Positions 23,713 through 32,640 of a stretch of 64,000 nt of DNA are shown in pieces. The first letter of the stretch is position 1, and every line of letters starts with the position of its first letter. The notes beneath the pieces are model-generated. The model ran no database searches and had not been told where the DNA came from. It saw nothing but the letters and a program-made list of their open reading frames with translations. The translations under genes were made by a program, and so were the position numbers. Source of the DNA: Variovorax sp. IB41 (GTDB taxonomy: Bacteria > Pseudomonadota > Gammaproteobacteria > Burkholderiales > Burkholderiaceae_C); contig NZ_JAEFCB010000007.1 in the NCBI RefSeq assembly GCF_016405905.1, forward strand, positions 45,024 through 109,023, written 5' to 3'.

Positions 23713-25758
23713 ATGAACCCAGCACGCCAGACCACGACGCGTCGACGCCATCGCGGCTCGATACTCATCAACACCGCCATTGCGCTGAGCCTGATCGTCA
23801 TCACGCTGATCGGCACCGAGATCGGCTTCATGTACGTCATGAAGCGCGAGTTCCAGAAGACCGCCGATCTCGCCGCCTTGGCTGGCGCGCAACAGGTTCG
23901 CGGCGGCTGCCCCGCGGCGACGACCGCCGCGCAGCTCAATGCCAATGGCGCGGCCGGCGGAGCGGGCCGCAACATGCCCGCGGGACTTCTGCCGTTGGGC
24001 GCAGCCGGCGAAATCCAGTGCGGCTACTGGGATCGGACCACGAGCTTTCAGTTTCCCGCGGTGACCGGCACCATCAACGCGGTGCGCGTGAGTTTCCAGC
24101 GGCCCTCACCGACGCTGCTTGCGTTCTTTGCCGGCAATCGGAATATCAGCGTGAGCGCAGTTGCGGCATTGAGCGCACCGCTCGCCGAGTTCTCCGTCGG
24201 CAGCAAACTGATCACGGTCAGCGGCGACTCCACGCTCGGGCGATTGCTCAAGGGCATCGGGCTCGATCTCGCTGGCACCTCGCTGCTGACTTACGACGGG
24301 TTGGCCCAGGCCAAGGTCACCCCCGGTGGGCTGCTCGCCGCGCTGGGCATTCCTGTCGCCGCAGACATCGGCGTAGGCGAACTCAACACGCTGCTCGCCG
24401 GACGCTCGGTGGCATTGGGTGATCTGCTGAACGCCATCGTTACCGTGGCGGGCCAGAACGGCCTGCTGGCCAGCAATATCGCGCTGCTGCAGGCCATCCA
24501 GGCCAAGCTCGGCCTCACCAATCTCATGGTGCAGTTGGGTTCCGTCGCCGACGGACCGCGCGGCCTGTTCGCAGAAATCATCGCACCCGGAGGCAGCGGT
24601 GGCGGCGCGCTGAATGTGAACGTGGGCGCGCTGGATCTGCTTTACACCTCGATCGGCGTGGCCACATCGCAGCATGCGGTCGATGCGGGGCTCAACATCA
24701 ACCTGTTGTCGCTGGCCAAGGTGACGACCAAGGTGACGGTGATCGAACCACCCTCGATCGCCATCGGTGGCATCGGTGCCAAGGCTTACAACGCACAGGT
24801 ACGCACCTTCATTCACGTGACGACGGATGCAGGACTGCTCGGCGCATTGCTCGCGCCGTTGGTCAAGCTGGACCTGCCGATCGTGTTGGATGCAGTGACG
24901 GGCACAGGCACGATCGCCGACATGTGCACGCCGGAACTCCAGGACCCGGTGAGCGGCAAGGACCGCGTGAGATTCACGGTCGACAGCAGCATCGCGAATA
25001 TCTGCGTCGGGCAGATCGCTTCGGCGGATCTTTTTTCGAAGTTCGATGTCTGCAACTACCCGACGACGCTGAAGAACATGGAGCTCATCAACATCCTGGG
25101 TTTGCTGAAAGCGAATGGCCATCTCGATATCGAGGCGCTGAAGCCCTCTCGAAGCTCCTCGCTGACGCTTGCGGAAGGGGAAACTGGAACAACGTCGGTC
25201 AATGACCTGCAGATCGGCTCGACCGTGGCGCTGCTCGTATCGGAATTGGCCAACCTGCTCTTCGGCGGGACGGCACCGACAGGCACCCCGACCAGCGGGC
25301 AATTGGACAACCTCAGGGACAAGATCTGGAACGACACGGCTAGCATCTGCACCCAGAGCACGCCAAGCTGCTGGGGCCAGCGGTACGCGAGCGCAGTCAA
25401 CACCATTCGACAGAACTCGGGGCAAAGCGGTTTGCTGACCGGTCTCCTGAACGGCGTCGGCGATCTGCTTGCCGGTGTGCTGAATCCGTGCACGGGCCTG
25501 CTGGGCCTCGGCGGTGGCAGTGAAGACGGCTGCAAGAAAATGATCCGGGATGGCCTGTCGAGCAGCAGCAGCGGCTTGGGCGGCGCTGTCTCCAACGCCC
25601 TGTCCGTGCTGACGGGCCTGCTCAAACCCGTCCTCGATGCACTCGGCGCGACAGTCCTCACGCCCCTGCTGCAAAACGTGCTCGGCATCAACCTCGGCCA
25701 GATCGACGTGAACCTCAAGTCACTCGACTGCAAGGCGTTGCCCATGCTGGTGTACTGA
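23713..25758 (+). CDS. tadG: TadG-like pilus-associated protein
   Basis: 681 residues. N-terminal [20 protein letters not shown] helix, then [20 protein letters not shown], the conserved TadG/TadE_like opening, followed by a long secreted part with repeated Leu/Gly-rich helices (e.g. [25 protein letters not shown] near 590). No von Willebrand domain is evident, unlike some TadG proteins. ATG at 23713 with GGAAGG upstream; an earlier in-frame ATG lies inside tadF. Codon use here is less GC-biased than in the ATPase genes. Confidence 0.78.
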   Translation: MNPARQTTTRRRHRGSILINTAIALSLIVITLIGTEIGFMYVMKREFQKTADLAALAGAQQVRGGCPAATTAAQLNANGAAGGAGRNMPAGLLPLGAAGEIQCGYWDRTTSFQFPAVTGTINAVRVSFQRPSPTLLAFFAGNRNISVSAVAALSAPLAEFSVGSKLITVSGDSTLGRLLKGIGLDLAGTSLLTYDGLAQAKVTPGGLLAALGIPVAADIGVGELNTLLAGRSVALGDLLNAIVTVAGQNGLLASNIALLQAIQAKLGLTNLMVQLGSVADGPRGLFAEIIAPGGSGGGALNVNVGALDLLYTSIGVATSQHAVDAGLNINLLSLAKVTTKVTVIEPPSIAIGGIGAKAYNAQVRTFIHVTTDAGLLGALLAPLVKLDLPIVLDAVTGTGTIADMCTPELQDPVSGKDRVRFTVDSSIANICVGQIASADLFSKFDVCNYPTTLKNMELINILGLLKANGHLDIEALKPSRSSSLTLAEGETGTTSVNDLQIGSTVALLVSELANLLFGGTAPTGTPTSGQLDNLRDKIWNDTASICTQSTPSCWGQRYASAVNTIRQNSGQSGLLTGLLNGVGDLLAGVLNPCTGLLGLGGGSEDGCKKMIRDGLSSSSSGLGGAVSNALSVLTGLLKPVLDALGATVLTPLLQNVLGINLGQIDVNLKSLDCKALPMLVY

Positions 25759-25802
25759 GAGAAGATGCCGCGCGCTCACCGGTACAGAGACTGCAAATCC
25801 AG

Positions 25803-27233
25803 ATGAATTCTCCCGCTTCCAACTTCGACGAACTCGACCTCTTTGTCTGGGAAGGCAAAGCCGACATCCTCGACCGCATCGCGCGGTGCATGGCGAGCTT
25901 CGACGTGGAAGTCACCCGGGCCGACGGGCTGCCGCCGCCGCAGCAGGAGCGCGGCGCCGCGTTGCGACCCTCCGTCGCGATCATCAGCGTCACGGTCATC
26001 GACAGCGGCGGGCTCGCGCATGCCACCGAGTTCCTGCAGGGCATGCCGGTGATCTGGGTCGCCGCGGGTTCGCGCGAGCGCGATTCGCGCACCTACCCGC
26101 CCGAGTATTTGCACGTGCTGCCCTACGACTTCACCTGCGCCGAACTGCGCACGATGGTCGCCAAGCTCGTGCGCCAACTGCGCGCGCGCGACGTCGCGCC
26201 GCAGGCACCCGATGTGCTGGTGGCGCATTCCGAAGCCATGCAGGCGCTGCTCGCCGAAGTGGGCGCCTTCGCCGACTGCAACCACCCGGTGCTGGTGCGC
26301 GGCGAAACCGGCGTGGGCAAGGAGCGCATCGCGCAGCAGCTGCACCTGGGGCACCAGTCGTACAGCAAGGGCGCCTTCGTGGCGGTGAACTGCGGTGCGA
26401 TTCCCGACGGCCTCTTCGAGTCGCTGTTCTTCGGCCACACCAAGGGCTCGTTCACGGGCGCCGTGCATGCGCATCGCGGCTACTTCGAGCAGGCCACCGG
26501 GGGCACGCTGTTCCTCGATGAAATCGGCGACCTGCCGCGCTACCAGCAGGTCAAGCTGCTGCGCGTGCTGGAAGACAACGCGGTCACGCGGCTGGGCGCA
26601 ACGTCGCCGATCCGGGTCGACTTCCGGCTCGTGGCAGCGACCAACCGCAACCTGCGCGAGATGGTGGCGAGCGGCGAGTTCCGCGCCGACCTGTTCTACC
26701 GGCTCGCGGTGATCGAGCTGCATGTGCCCAGCCTCGAAGAGCGCGGCGAGGTCGACAAGATCGCGATCTTCAAGGCGCTCCTGAGCAACGTGCTCGGCGA
26801 CGAGCTCGAGACGCTGGGCGAAACGCCGCACTGGCTCAGCGATGCGGTGGCCGAAACCTATTTCCCCGGCAATGTGCGCCAGCTGCGCAACCTCGCGGAG
26901 CGCGTGGGCGTGATCGCGCGGCAACTGCATGGCTGGGACCAGAACCTGATCCAGCGCGCCATCGCGCTCACGCGCGGCACGCCGACGCCGGCGATGACGG
27001 CCGAGCGAAACGGCGGGGGCGGCAACGGCGGCGGCGTCGCGCTCGACAGCAACGGCGATCGCAAGGGCTGGAACAGCAGCGAGCGCAACCGCATCATCGC
27101 GGCGCTGGAGATCAACGACTGGAAGCGCCAGGACACCGCGCAACACCTGGGCATCAGCCGCAAGGTGCTGTGGGAAAAGATGCGCAAGTACCAGATCCTC
27201 GACGGCGAACCCGGCATTCCTGAAGACGCTTGA
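25803..27233 (+). CDS. Sigma-54-dependent activator at the end of the tad cluster
   Basis: 476 residues. Residues 1-130 resemble a receiver fold but I find no convincing acidic pocket and phospho-acceptor Asp, so it may not be phosphorylated. The AAA+ domain has Walker A GETGVGKE (167-174), GSFTGA (215-220; canonical GAFTGA, the sigma-54 contact loop) and Walker B GGTLFLDE (233-240). A Gly-rich linker and Fis-type helix-turn-helix (about 430-465; [22 protein letters not shown]) end it. It probably controls the pilus promoter; the GTAACAC array upstream of flp is a candidate target. Confidence 0.88.
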   Translation: MNSPASNFDELDLFVWEGKADILDRIARCMASFDVEVTRADGLPPPQQERGAALRPSVAIISVTVIDSGGLAHATEFLQGMPVIWVAAGSRERDSRTYPPEYLHVLPYDFTCAELRTMVAKLVRQLRARDVAPQAPDVLVAHSEAMQALLAEVGAFADCNHPVLVRGETGVGKERIAQQLHLGHQSYSKGAFVAVNCGAIPDGLFESLFFGHTKGSFTGAVHAHRGYFEQATGGTLFLDEIGDLPRYQQVKLLRVLEDNAVTRLGATSPIRVDFRLVAATNRNLREMVASGEFRADLFYRLAVIELHVPSLEERGEVDKIAIFKALLSNVLGDELETLGETPHWLSDAVAETYFPGNVRQLRNLAERVGVIARQLHGWDQNLIQRAIALTRGTPTPAMTAERNGGGGNGGGVALDSNGDRKGWNSSERNRIIAALEINDWKRQDTAQHLGISRKVLWEKMRKYQILDGEPGIPEDA

Positions 27234-27256
27234 GGCTTGCCGAGGGCGGTGCCCAG

Positions 27257-27383
27257 TCCTTCGACAAGCTCAGGACGAATGGGGACCGGGAGGTAGTTCC
27301 TCTTTTCTCAGCACCACCACCACCACCGTTCGGGCTGAGCTTGTCGAAGCCGGCCTCGATCCTTCGACAAGCTCAGGATGAAC
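27257..27383. repeat. Three copies of the CTTCGACAAGCTCAG short repeat
   Basis: CCTTCGACAAGCTCAGGA occurs at about 27258 and 27361, and the inverse CTGAGCTTGTCGAAG at about 27336. Neighbouring copies in opposite orientation can form a strong hairpin between the convergent activator gene and the tolC-type gene. This is a widespread short intergenic repeat of proteobacteria and may act as a bidirectional transcription stop. Confidence 0.75.
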
Positions 27384-27394
27384 GGCAACAAGCT

Positions 27395-28987
27395 TCAGCG
27401 AGGCATCAGGCGAGGTGTGCGGCGCAGCGGCGGGTTGTTGGTCGCCGCGCTCGCCGAGCGCTCGACGACCGGCTCGTTCGGGCAGGCCGCGTTGCTCGAG
27501 ATGCACAGCGCCGAGAGCAGTCCGTCTTCGGTGAGCATGGAACGGTTGGGCGGGCCGAACATGCGGTCGATCCAGCTGTTCGTGACATCGGGTTCGATGC
27601 GCAGTTCGCCGGTGGTGCGCGCCAGGCGCAGCTCGGAGATGCGCAGGTCGAAGACGCCGTCGACGTAGTCGAACAGCAGCGTGTAGTAGTCCAGCTGCGC
27701 ATCGAGCACCTTGGGCAGCGTCTCGCGGCCGAATTCCATCAGGCGGCGGCGGCCGCGAAAGGCCTGGCCCGAAGTGCTGACGGCTTCCATGAGCTGCTTC
27801 TCGCGCTCGCGTCCCGACACGGTGCGGGCCCATGACGCGGAGGTGAGTTCGAACAGGTTGTTCTTCACGCCCTCGAGCTTGGCTTCCTGGTTGGCGACTT
27901 CGGCGAGCGCGCTCCTCAAGCGCAGCTGCCGGTCGAAGCCGTTGCCGAAATTCCAGTTGAGCTCGAAGGCCGCGCGCGTCGGGTCTTGCGGCGACACGCC
28001 GCGCGGGTCCTTGCTCTTCACGACCACGGCGTCCAGCGTCGGGTAGAGGCTCGATTCCTGCTGGTCGACCAGGGCTCGCGCGCGGTCGATGCGGCCCTGC
28101 GCCTCGGCGATCTCGGTGCTGCGGCTCTCCGCACGGCGCAGCGCCTCTTCCTGCGACGCGATGCGCCACTGCGTGGGCGCCGCGAGCACGGGCAGCGACT
28201 CGGTGTTGGGCGAGAACTTGAAGTAGTTGCGGAACTTGGCGAGCGCCTCGTCGCGCTGGGCCTCGAAGTCGGATTCGCGCGCGGCCACCAGGGCGCGCCG
28301 CGAGGCGGCCATGTTCAGGTCGTTGTCGCCCGAGACGCCGAGCGCAACGCGGCGGGCCTCGGCCTTCGAGAGCTCGGCCACCACCTCGGTGGCCTTGTGC
28401 GCGATCTGCTTCTTCAGGTCGAAGCGCTGCACCTGCAGGTAGGCGGTGAGCGCGTCCAGCACCACCTTCTGCGAGGTGGTGATGACGGCTTCGTCGTCGG
28501 CCTTGTTGCCGGCCTCGGCCGCGCGCTGCGCCGCGCTCATGGCGCCGCCGTCGATGAGGCTCACGCGCGCTTCGGCGGTGAGCACGGTGTAGCTCTGGGT
28601 CTTGGCGTTGTCCGCGCCGCTGTTGTAGTTGCCCGACGAAGTTCCGATCTTGAAGCGCGGGTAGCGCGCCTGCTTGGCGGCATCGACGCCGTAGCTGCTG
28701 GTGGTGGCGGTCGCCTGCGCCGTCTGCACCTCGGGGTATTCCTGCGAGAGCGCGATCAGCGCCTGCTTCACGCGCTGGGCGTAGCTCGCGGCGCCGATGG
28801 ACGGCGTGGACAGGCGCCGTGCGAGCGAGAGCGAGGGCAGCGGCACTTGCACCTCCGGCATCTCCTGTACTTCCCGGACCTCTTGCGCAAGGGCGGCCGG
28901 CGGGAGCGCGAAGCTCGCGCACAGTGCTGCGCACAGCACCCCGGTGCCCGTGCTGCGGCGCCGGCTTGTGGCGGTGCGGTCCTTCAT
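27395..28987 (-). CDS. TolC-family outer-membrane channel of the type I secretion system
   Basis: 530 residues. Signal peptide (cut near ALAQE), then two outer-membrane efflux domains with long heptad-like helices (e.g. about 95-290 and 310-470), as in TolC/LapE/BepC. The ATG overlaps the HlyD stop (ATGA). The C-terminal ~60 residues after the barrel region (from GPPNRSMLTEDG) are unusual in containing two cysteines and a basic Pro/Arg tail. It should form the outer-membrane exit duct for the substrate exported by the ABC/HlyD pair. Confidence 0.88.
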   Translation of the reverse strand: MKDRTATSRRRSTGTGVLCAALCASFALPPAALAQEVREVQEMPEVQVPLPSLSLARRLSTPSIGAASYAQRVKQALIALSQEYPEVQTAQATATTSSYGVDAAKQARYPRFKIGTSSGNYNSGADNAKTQSYTVLTAEARVSLIDGGAMSAAQRAAEAGNKADDEAVITTSQKVVLDALTAYLQVQRFDLKKQIAHKATEVVAELSKAEARRVALGVSGDNDLNMAASRRALVAARESDFEAQRDEALAKFRNYFKFSPNTESLPVLAAPTQWRIASQEEALRRAESRSTEIAEAQGRIDRARALVDQQESSLYPTLDAVVVKSKDPRGVSPQDPTRAAFELNWNFGNGFDRQLRLRSALAEVANQEAKLEGVKNNLFELTSASWARTVSGREREKQLMEAVSTSGQAFRGRRRLMEFGRETLPKVLDAQLDYYTLLFDYVDGVFDLRISELRLARTTGELRIEPDVTNSWIDRMFGPPNRSMLTEDGLLSALCISSNAACPNEPVVERSASAATNNPPLRRTPRLMPR

Positions 28988-30300
28988 GGCTCGCGGAAGG
29001 CTTCGCGCCGCAACTTGAGCACTGGCCGCAGGATGTACCAGATGAACGGGTCGGTGCCCACGCGCAGGTCGACCTCGGACTCCATGCCGGCGGTGATGCG
29101 GTTCTCTTCGCGGCCCACGTGCGACTGCGACATGCTGATCAGCAGCCGGTAGTAAGGCGCGCCCTGCGCGATGGCCGCGTCGCGGTCGGCGTCGGCCGCC
29201 ACCAGCATCACCTTGCCCTCGACGGCGCCGTAGCGCAGGTAGTCGTAGGCGGTGATCTTCACGCGCGCCGACTGGCCGATCTCCACGAAGCCACGGTCGT
29301 TGGGATTGAGGCGCGCCTCCACCATGATCTCGTCCTTGTCGGGCACCACTTCCAGGATGGCTTCGCCGGGCTTGACCACCCAGCCCGGGCTGGAGTTGCG
29401 CAGGCCCTTGACGATGCCGTCCGAGGGCGCCTTCACCACGGTGCGCGAGCGCTGCGTGCGGGCGCGCGCCAGGTCTTCGCTCAGGCTGGCGAACTGGCGC
29501 TCGACCGTGGCCAGTTCGTCCGATGCGCGGCGGCGGTAGCGGCCTTCGGCCTCGGCCATCTTGGCCTGCGATTCGGTGATGGCGGCGTTGGCGGAAATCA
29601 CGCCCTGGCGCGCCACGGCGAGCTCGCTGCGCACGCCCTCGGCCTGCCGGCGCTTCTCGAGCACCTCGACCTGCCCGACCAGTTTCTCGCTGAGCAGCTG
29701 CTCGGAGATCTCGAGTTCCTTTTGCATCAGCACCAGGCGATCGTCCAGGCCCTTGACCTTGGCCTGCTGCTCCAGCTGCTTGCTGCGCGCCTGCTCCAGG
29801 CCCGACACCGCGCCGGCCATGACGCCGCGCTGTTCGAGCGCGCGCGCCTGGTAGGCGCCCAGCTCGCCTTCGAACACGTCTTCGTCCAGGTCGGTGGCGA
29901 AGGACTGGCGGTTCAGCGGCTGGCCGCGGCTCTCGGCGATCAGGCGCACGCGCGTGGCCTGCGTGGCCGCGTAGCGGGCGCTGAGTTCTTCCAGGTTCAG
30001 GCCGCTGCCGCCCAGGTCGATCTCGACCAGCGACTGGCCCTGCTTGACCGTCTCGCCTTCCTTCACCAGCACGGCGCTGACGATGCCGCCTTCCAGATGC
30101 TGGATGGATTTGACGCGGTCCGAAGGGATCACGCGGCCCGGCGCGACGACCACGGTTTCCATCGGAAAGCCCAGCCCGATCAGCGCCAGCACGCCGATGG
30201 CGCCGCCGATGATCCACTGGCGCCGCCGCCCTTGCGGCGAGGTCCGCGCCGCGCGCTTCTGGTCTTCATCCTGAAGAATCTGCGGCAGATCTGATTTCAC
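28984..30300 (-). CDS. HlyD-family membrane fusion protein of the type I secretion system
   Basis: 438 residues from a GTG start. Short cytoplasmic N-terminus, one membrane helix (about 28-48), a lipoyl/barrel-sandwich half (VVAPGRVIPSDRVKSIQHLEGGIV), long coiled coil (about 120-290), and the C-terminal beta domain ending YILRPVLKLRREAF. It bridges the ABC exporter and the TolC-type channel, like PrtE/LapC. GGAG is 10 nt upstream. It lies 156 nt after the ABC gene, a gap occupied by a repeat element, and overlaps the tolC-type gene by 4 nt. Confidence 0.92.
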   Translation of the reverse strand: MKSDLPQILQDEDQKRAARTSPQGRRRQWIIGGAIGVLALIGLGFPMETVVVAPGRVIPSDRVKSIQHLEGGIVSAVLVKEGETVKQGQSLVEIDLGGSGLNLEELSARYAATQATRVRLIAESRGQPLNRQSFATDLDEDVFEGELGAYQARALEQRGVMAGAVSGLEQARSKQLEQQAKVKGLDDRLVLMQKELEISEQLLSEKLVGQVEVLEKRRQAEGVRSELAVARQGVISANAAITESQAKMAEAEGRYRRRASDELATVERQFASLSEDLARARTQRSRTVVKAPSDGIVKGLRNSSPGWVVKPGEAILEVVPDKDEIMVEARLNPNDRGFVEIGQSARVKITAYDYLRYGAVEGKVMLVAADADRDAAIAQGAPYYRLLISMSQSHVGREENRITAGMESEVDLRVGTDPFIWYILRPVLKLRREAFREP

Positions 30301-30304
30301 AATG

Positions 30305-30398
30305 AGCTCTCCCCCAGGCTTCGCGCACTTCGTGTCGCCGCTCCTACCCCCTCACCGGGGGCAATGCCAGCGGCCCGGCAAAGCCGGTTCCGCGGCAT
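30305..30398. repeat. Inverted, diverged copy of the window-start repeat
   Basis: Read on the minus strand this region contains ACCGGCTTTGCCGGGCC, then GGGGGTAGGAGCGGCGACAC, then GAAGTGCGCGAAGCCTGGGG, in the same order as the unit at 1-189 (circularly permuted). It fills most of the gap between the ABC exporter and hlyD and abuts the hlyD start, so it may have inserted into the operon. Confidence 0.7.
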
Positions 30399-30456
30399 TC
30401 CATGACGGGGCTGCGTCCATCTCATGCATCGTGAATAGCTCATCGGATTCGTGTTC

Positions 30457-32271
30457 TTACGCCATGGAGCGGGAGGCCGCGGCCCCCGCGTTGTCTTCGT
30501 CGCCCACTGCCACCAGCGGCTTCTTCACGCCGAAGAGCTTGGGCACCATCACCGCGGCGGTGCCCACCTCGACGTCGCCCTGGCCCGTCACGTGGTAGAC
30601 CGCCGTGGCCGCCGAGACGATGCGCAGCGAGTGCGTGACCACCACCACGGTGCGCACCTTGGCCACCGCCAGCAGCGTGGCCAAAAGGTTGCGCTCGCTT
30701 TGAAAATCCAGGTCGTTGCTGGGCTCGTCCAGCACCAGCACCGAGGGCTTGCGAAGGAAGCTCATGGCCAGCGCGAGCTTGCGGCGTTCACCCACCGAGA
30801 CGCCGGTGCCGCCTTCGCCGACCATGGTGCGGTAGCCGTCGGGCAGCCGCGAGATGAAGTCGTGCGCGCCCGAGAGCTTGCAGGCCGAGACGATCTGCTC
30901 GTCGCTCTGGCCGGGGGCCGCGCGGCGCATGGTGTCGATCAGCGAGCCGCCGAACCAGTAGACCTCCTGCGAGAGGTAGCTGATCCAGCGCGAGAGCTCT
31001 TCGCGGCCGAACTGCGACAGGTCGTATTCGCCGATGCTGATGATGCCGCGCGTGGGCGCATAGAGGCCCGACAGGAGCTTGACCAGCGTCGACTTGCCCG
31101 CGCCGTTGCGCCCGACGATCACGTGCAGCCCGCCCGGGCCGATGTCCAGGTCGACGCTCTCGAGCACCGGCTGCTGCGCGGTCTCGGTGAAGCTGAAGCT
31201 CACGTCTTTCAGGGTGATGCGGCCCAGCGGCTGCGGCAGCGTCATGCCCGTGGGGGGCTTCTCGACCTGCTCGCCCAGCACGGTTTCCAGGCGCTTGGCG
31301 GCTTCCTTCGCGGTGGCCAGCGAGCGCCAGTTCGACACGAGCCCGGCCACCGGCTGCAGCGCCTTGAGCGCCAGCATGTTGGAGGCGACCAGGCCGCCCA
31401 CCGTCATCCATTGCTCCATCACCGAGATGGCGCCCACCGTCACCACGACGACCGAGAAGACCGTCAGCAGCACCGTGGTGCCGTCGCGCGCGGTTTCGAT
31501 CTGGCCGTTCTTGCTGAAGCTCTCGGAGAGCCAGGCGTTGTAGGTCTGGCGCCACATGTCGCTGATGGGGCCGTCGTTGGCCTGCGTCTTGAGCGTTTCG
31601 CGCGCGTTGCAGATCTCCGAGGTCATGCGGTCCAGGCCGCGGCCGCGCTGCACTTCCTCGACACGCCCGGCGCGCACTTCGTCGGCCCACCACCATGCCA
31701 GGAACGACATGATCGCGAGAAACGCGGCCACCACCGGCAGCACCGGCAAGGCGACGATGCCGATCACCACGAGCGCGAAGACCGCCATCGGCAGGTCGAA
31801 GATCGATTGCGCGAGGCCCCCGGTGACGGTGCCGCGCACCGAGCCCACGTCGCGAAAGTACTGCTGCCACACCGAGGCCGGGCGCGCCTCGAGCGCGCGC
31901 AGCGGGCGGGCCAGCATCGACTGCAGCAGCGCGCCCGAGACGCCGTGGTCGATGATCGCGCCCGCGTTGCGCAGCATGCGCGAGCGGCGCGTGCGCAGCC
32001 AGAACTCGATGCACAGGAAAAAGAAGATGCCGCTGACCAGCGCCGCGAGCGTGGAGGTGCCGCTGCGCGAGAGCACGCGGTCATACACCTGCAGCAGAAA
32101 AATGGAGGGCAGCAGCCCGAACAGGCTGATGGGGAGCGAGCGCCATGCCGCGCTCTTCACGAGCGGGTAAGCCGAACGGAACGCGGTGTTCAGTGCATTG
32201 GCATAAGGACTGGCACCCGGCTCGTCCGGCGTTTCGGCAACCAGCTGGCTGGGCAAGAGAAACTTGATCAT
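30457..32271 (-). CDS. Type I secretion ABC exporter (fused membrane and ATPase domains)
   Basis: 604 residues. Membrane domain about 45-310 with five or six helices; ATPase domain about 350-570 with Walker A GRNGAGKST (387-395) and Walker B VLVLDEPSNDLD (511-522). The ABC signature is VSVGERRKLALA (491-502) rather than LSGGQ. There is no C39 peptidase domain, so it is of the PrtD/LapB class without a double-Gly processing activity. It presumably exports the 1286-residue repeat protein at 36430-40290. No strong Shine-Dalgarno is seen before the ATG at 32271. Confidence 0.88.
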   Translation of the reverse strand: MIKFLLPSQLVAETPDEPGASPYANALNTAFRSAYPLVKSAAWRSLPISLFGLLPSIFLLQVYDRVLSRSGTSTLAALVSGIFFFLCIEFWLRTRRSRMLRNAGAIIDHGVSGALLQSMLARPLRALEARPASVWQQYFRDVGSVRGTVTGGLAQSIFDLPMAVFALVVIGIVALPVLPVVAAFLAIMSFLAWWWADEVRAGRVEEVQRGRGLDRMTSEICNARETLKTQANDGPISDMWRQTYNAWLSESFSKNGQIETARDGTTVLLTVFSVVVVTVGAISVMEQWMTVGGLVASNMLALKALQPVAGLVSNWRSLATAKEAAKRLETVLGEQVEKPPTGMTLPQPLGRITLKDVSFSFTETAQQPVLESVDLDIGPGGLHVIVGRNGAGKSTLVKLLSGLYAPTRGIISIGEYDLSQFGREELSRWISYLSQEVYWFGGSLIDTMRRAAPGQSDEQIVSACKLSGAHDFISRLPDGYRTMVGEGGTGVSVGERRKLALAMSFLRKPSVLVLDEPSNDLDFQSERNLLATLLAVAKVRTVVVVTHSLRIVSAATAVYHVTGQGDVEVGTAAVMVPKLFGVKKPLVAVGDEDNAGAAASRSMA

Positions 32272-32309
32272 GAGAAAAGGCCGATCCGTCGAGCATTGAC
32301 GCTCGAATC

Positions 32310-32337
32310 ATTATCGACTGTTACGCAACATTACAAA
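32310..32337 (-). promoter_or_regulatory. Possible promoter of the secretion trio, with a GTAAC-type site
   Basis: On the minus strand TTTGTA (32332-32337) and GATAAT (32310-32315) are separated by 16 nt, a plausible sigma-70 promoter about 40 nt before the ABC start. The spacer contains GTTGCGTAAC, related to the GTAAC sites upstream of flp and of the repeat-protein gene. Confidence 0.4.
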
Positions 32338-32361
32338 GCAAAAATTCGCGTGCTGTGCACC

Positions 32362-32640
32362 TCAGCATCGGGGTGCGCGCGCCTTTGCAGCTTCGACCTG
32401 TCGCTCGGTTCCCATGTCGCGTTGAAACGTCGTTTGCGCGGTCGTGCAGCCCGCCTGCCGGTCCACCGTCGCCTCCCCCCTCACTGCGGGCAAACCCTCT
32501 GCCAGCACCAAGGCGATGTTGGCGCACAACAGCATGCACAGCACCCAGGCGAACAGCAGCTGCAGCCATCCCAGCCACCAGCGTCGCGGCGCCTCCACGT
32601 CGCGTTCGTAGGGCATGTGGATCAATGCGTTCCATCTCAT
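32362..32640 (-). CDS. Small single-span membrane protein coupled to the toroid-MurF gene
   Basis: 92 residues. Basic/aromatic N-terminus (MRWNALIHMPYERD), one strong hydrophobic span (about 24-47; LGWLQLLFAWVLCMLLCANIALVLA), then a polar C-terminal part of about 45 residues with one Cys. The ATG overlaps the stop of the upstream 1027-residue gene (ATGA), a strong sign that it is real and made with it. No family recognised. It may anchor or partner the toroid-MurF protein at the inner membrane; that is inference. Confidence 0.7.
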   Translation of the reverse strand: MRWNALIHMPYERDVEAPRRWWLGWLQLLFAWVLCMLLCANIALVLAEGLPAVRGEATVDRQAGCTTAQTTFQRDMGTERQVEAAKARAPRC

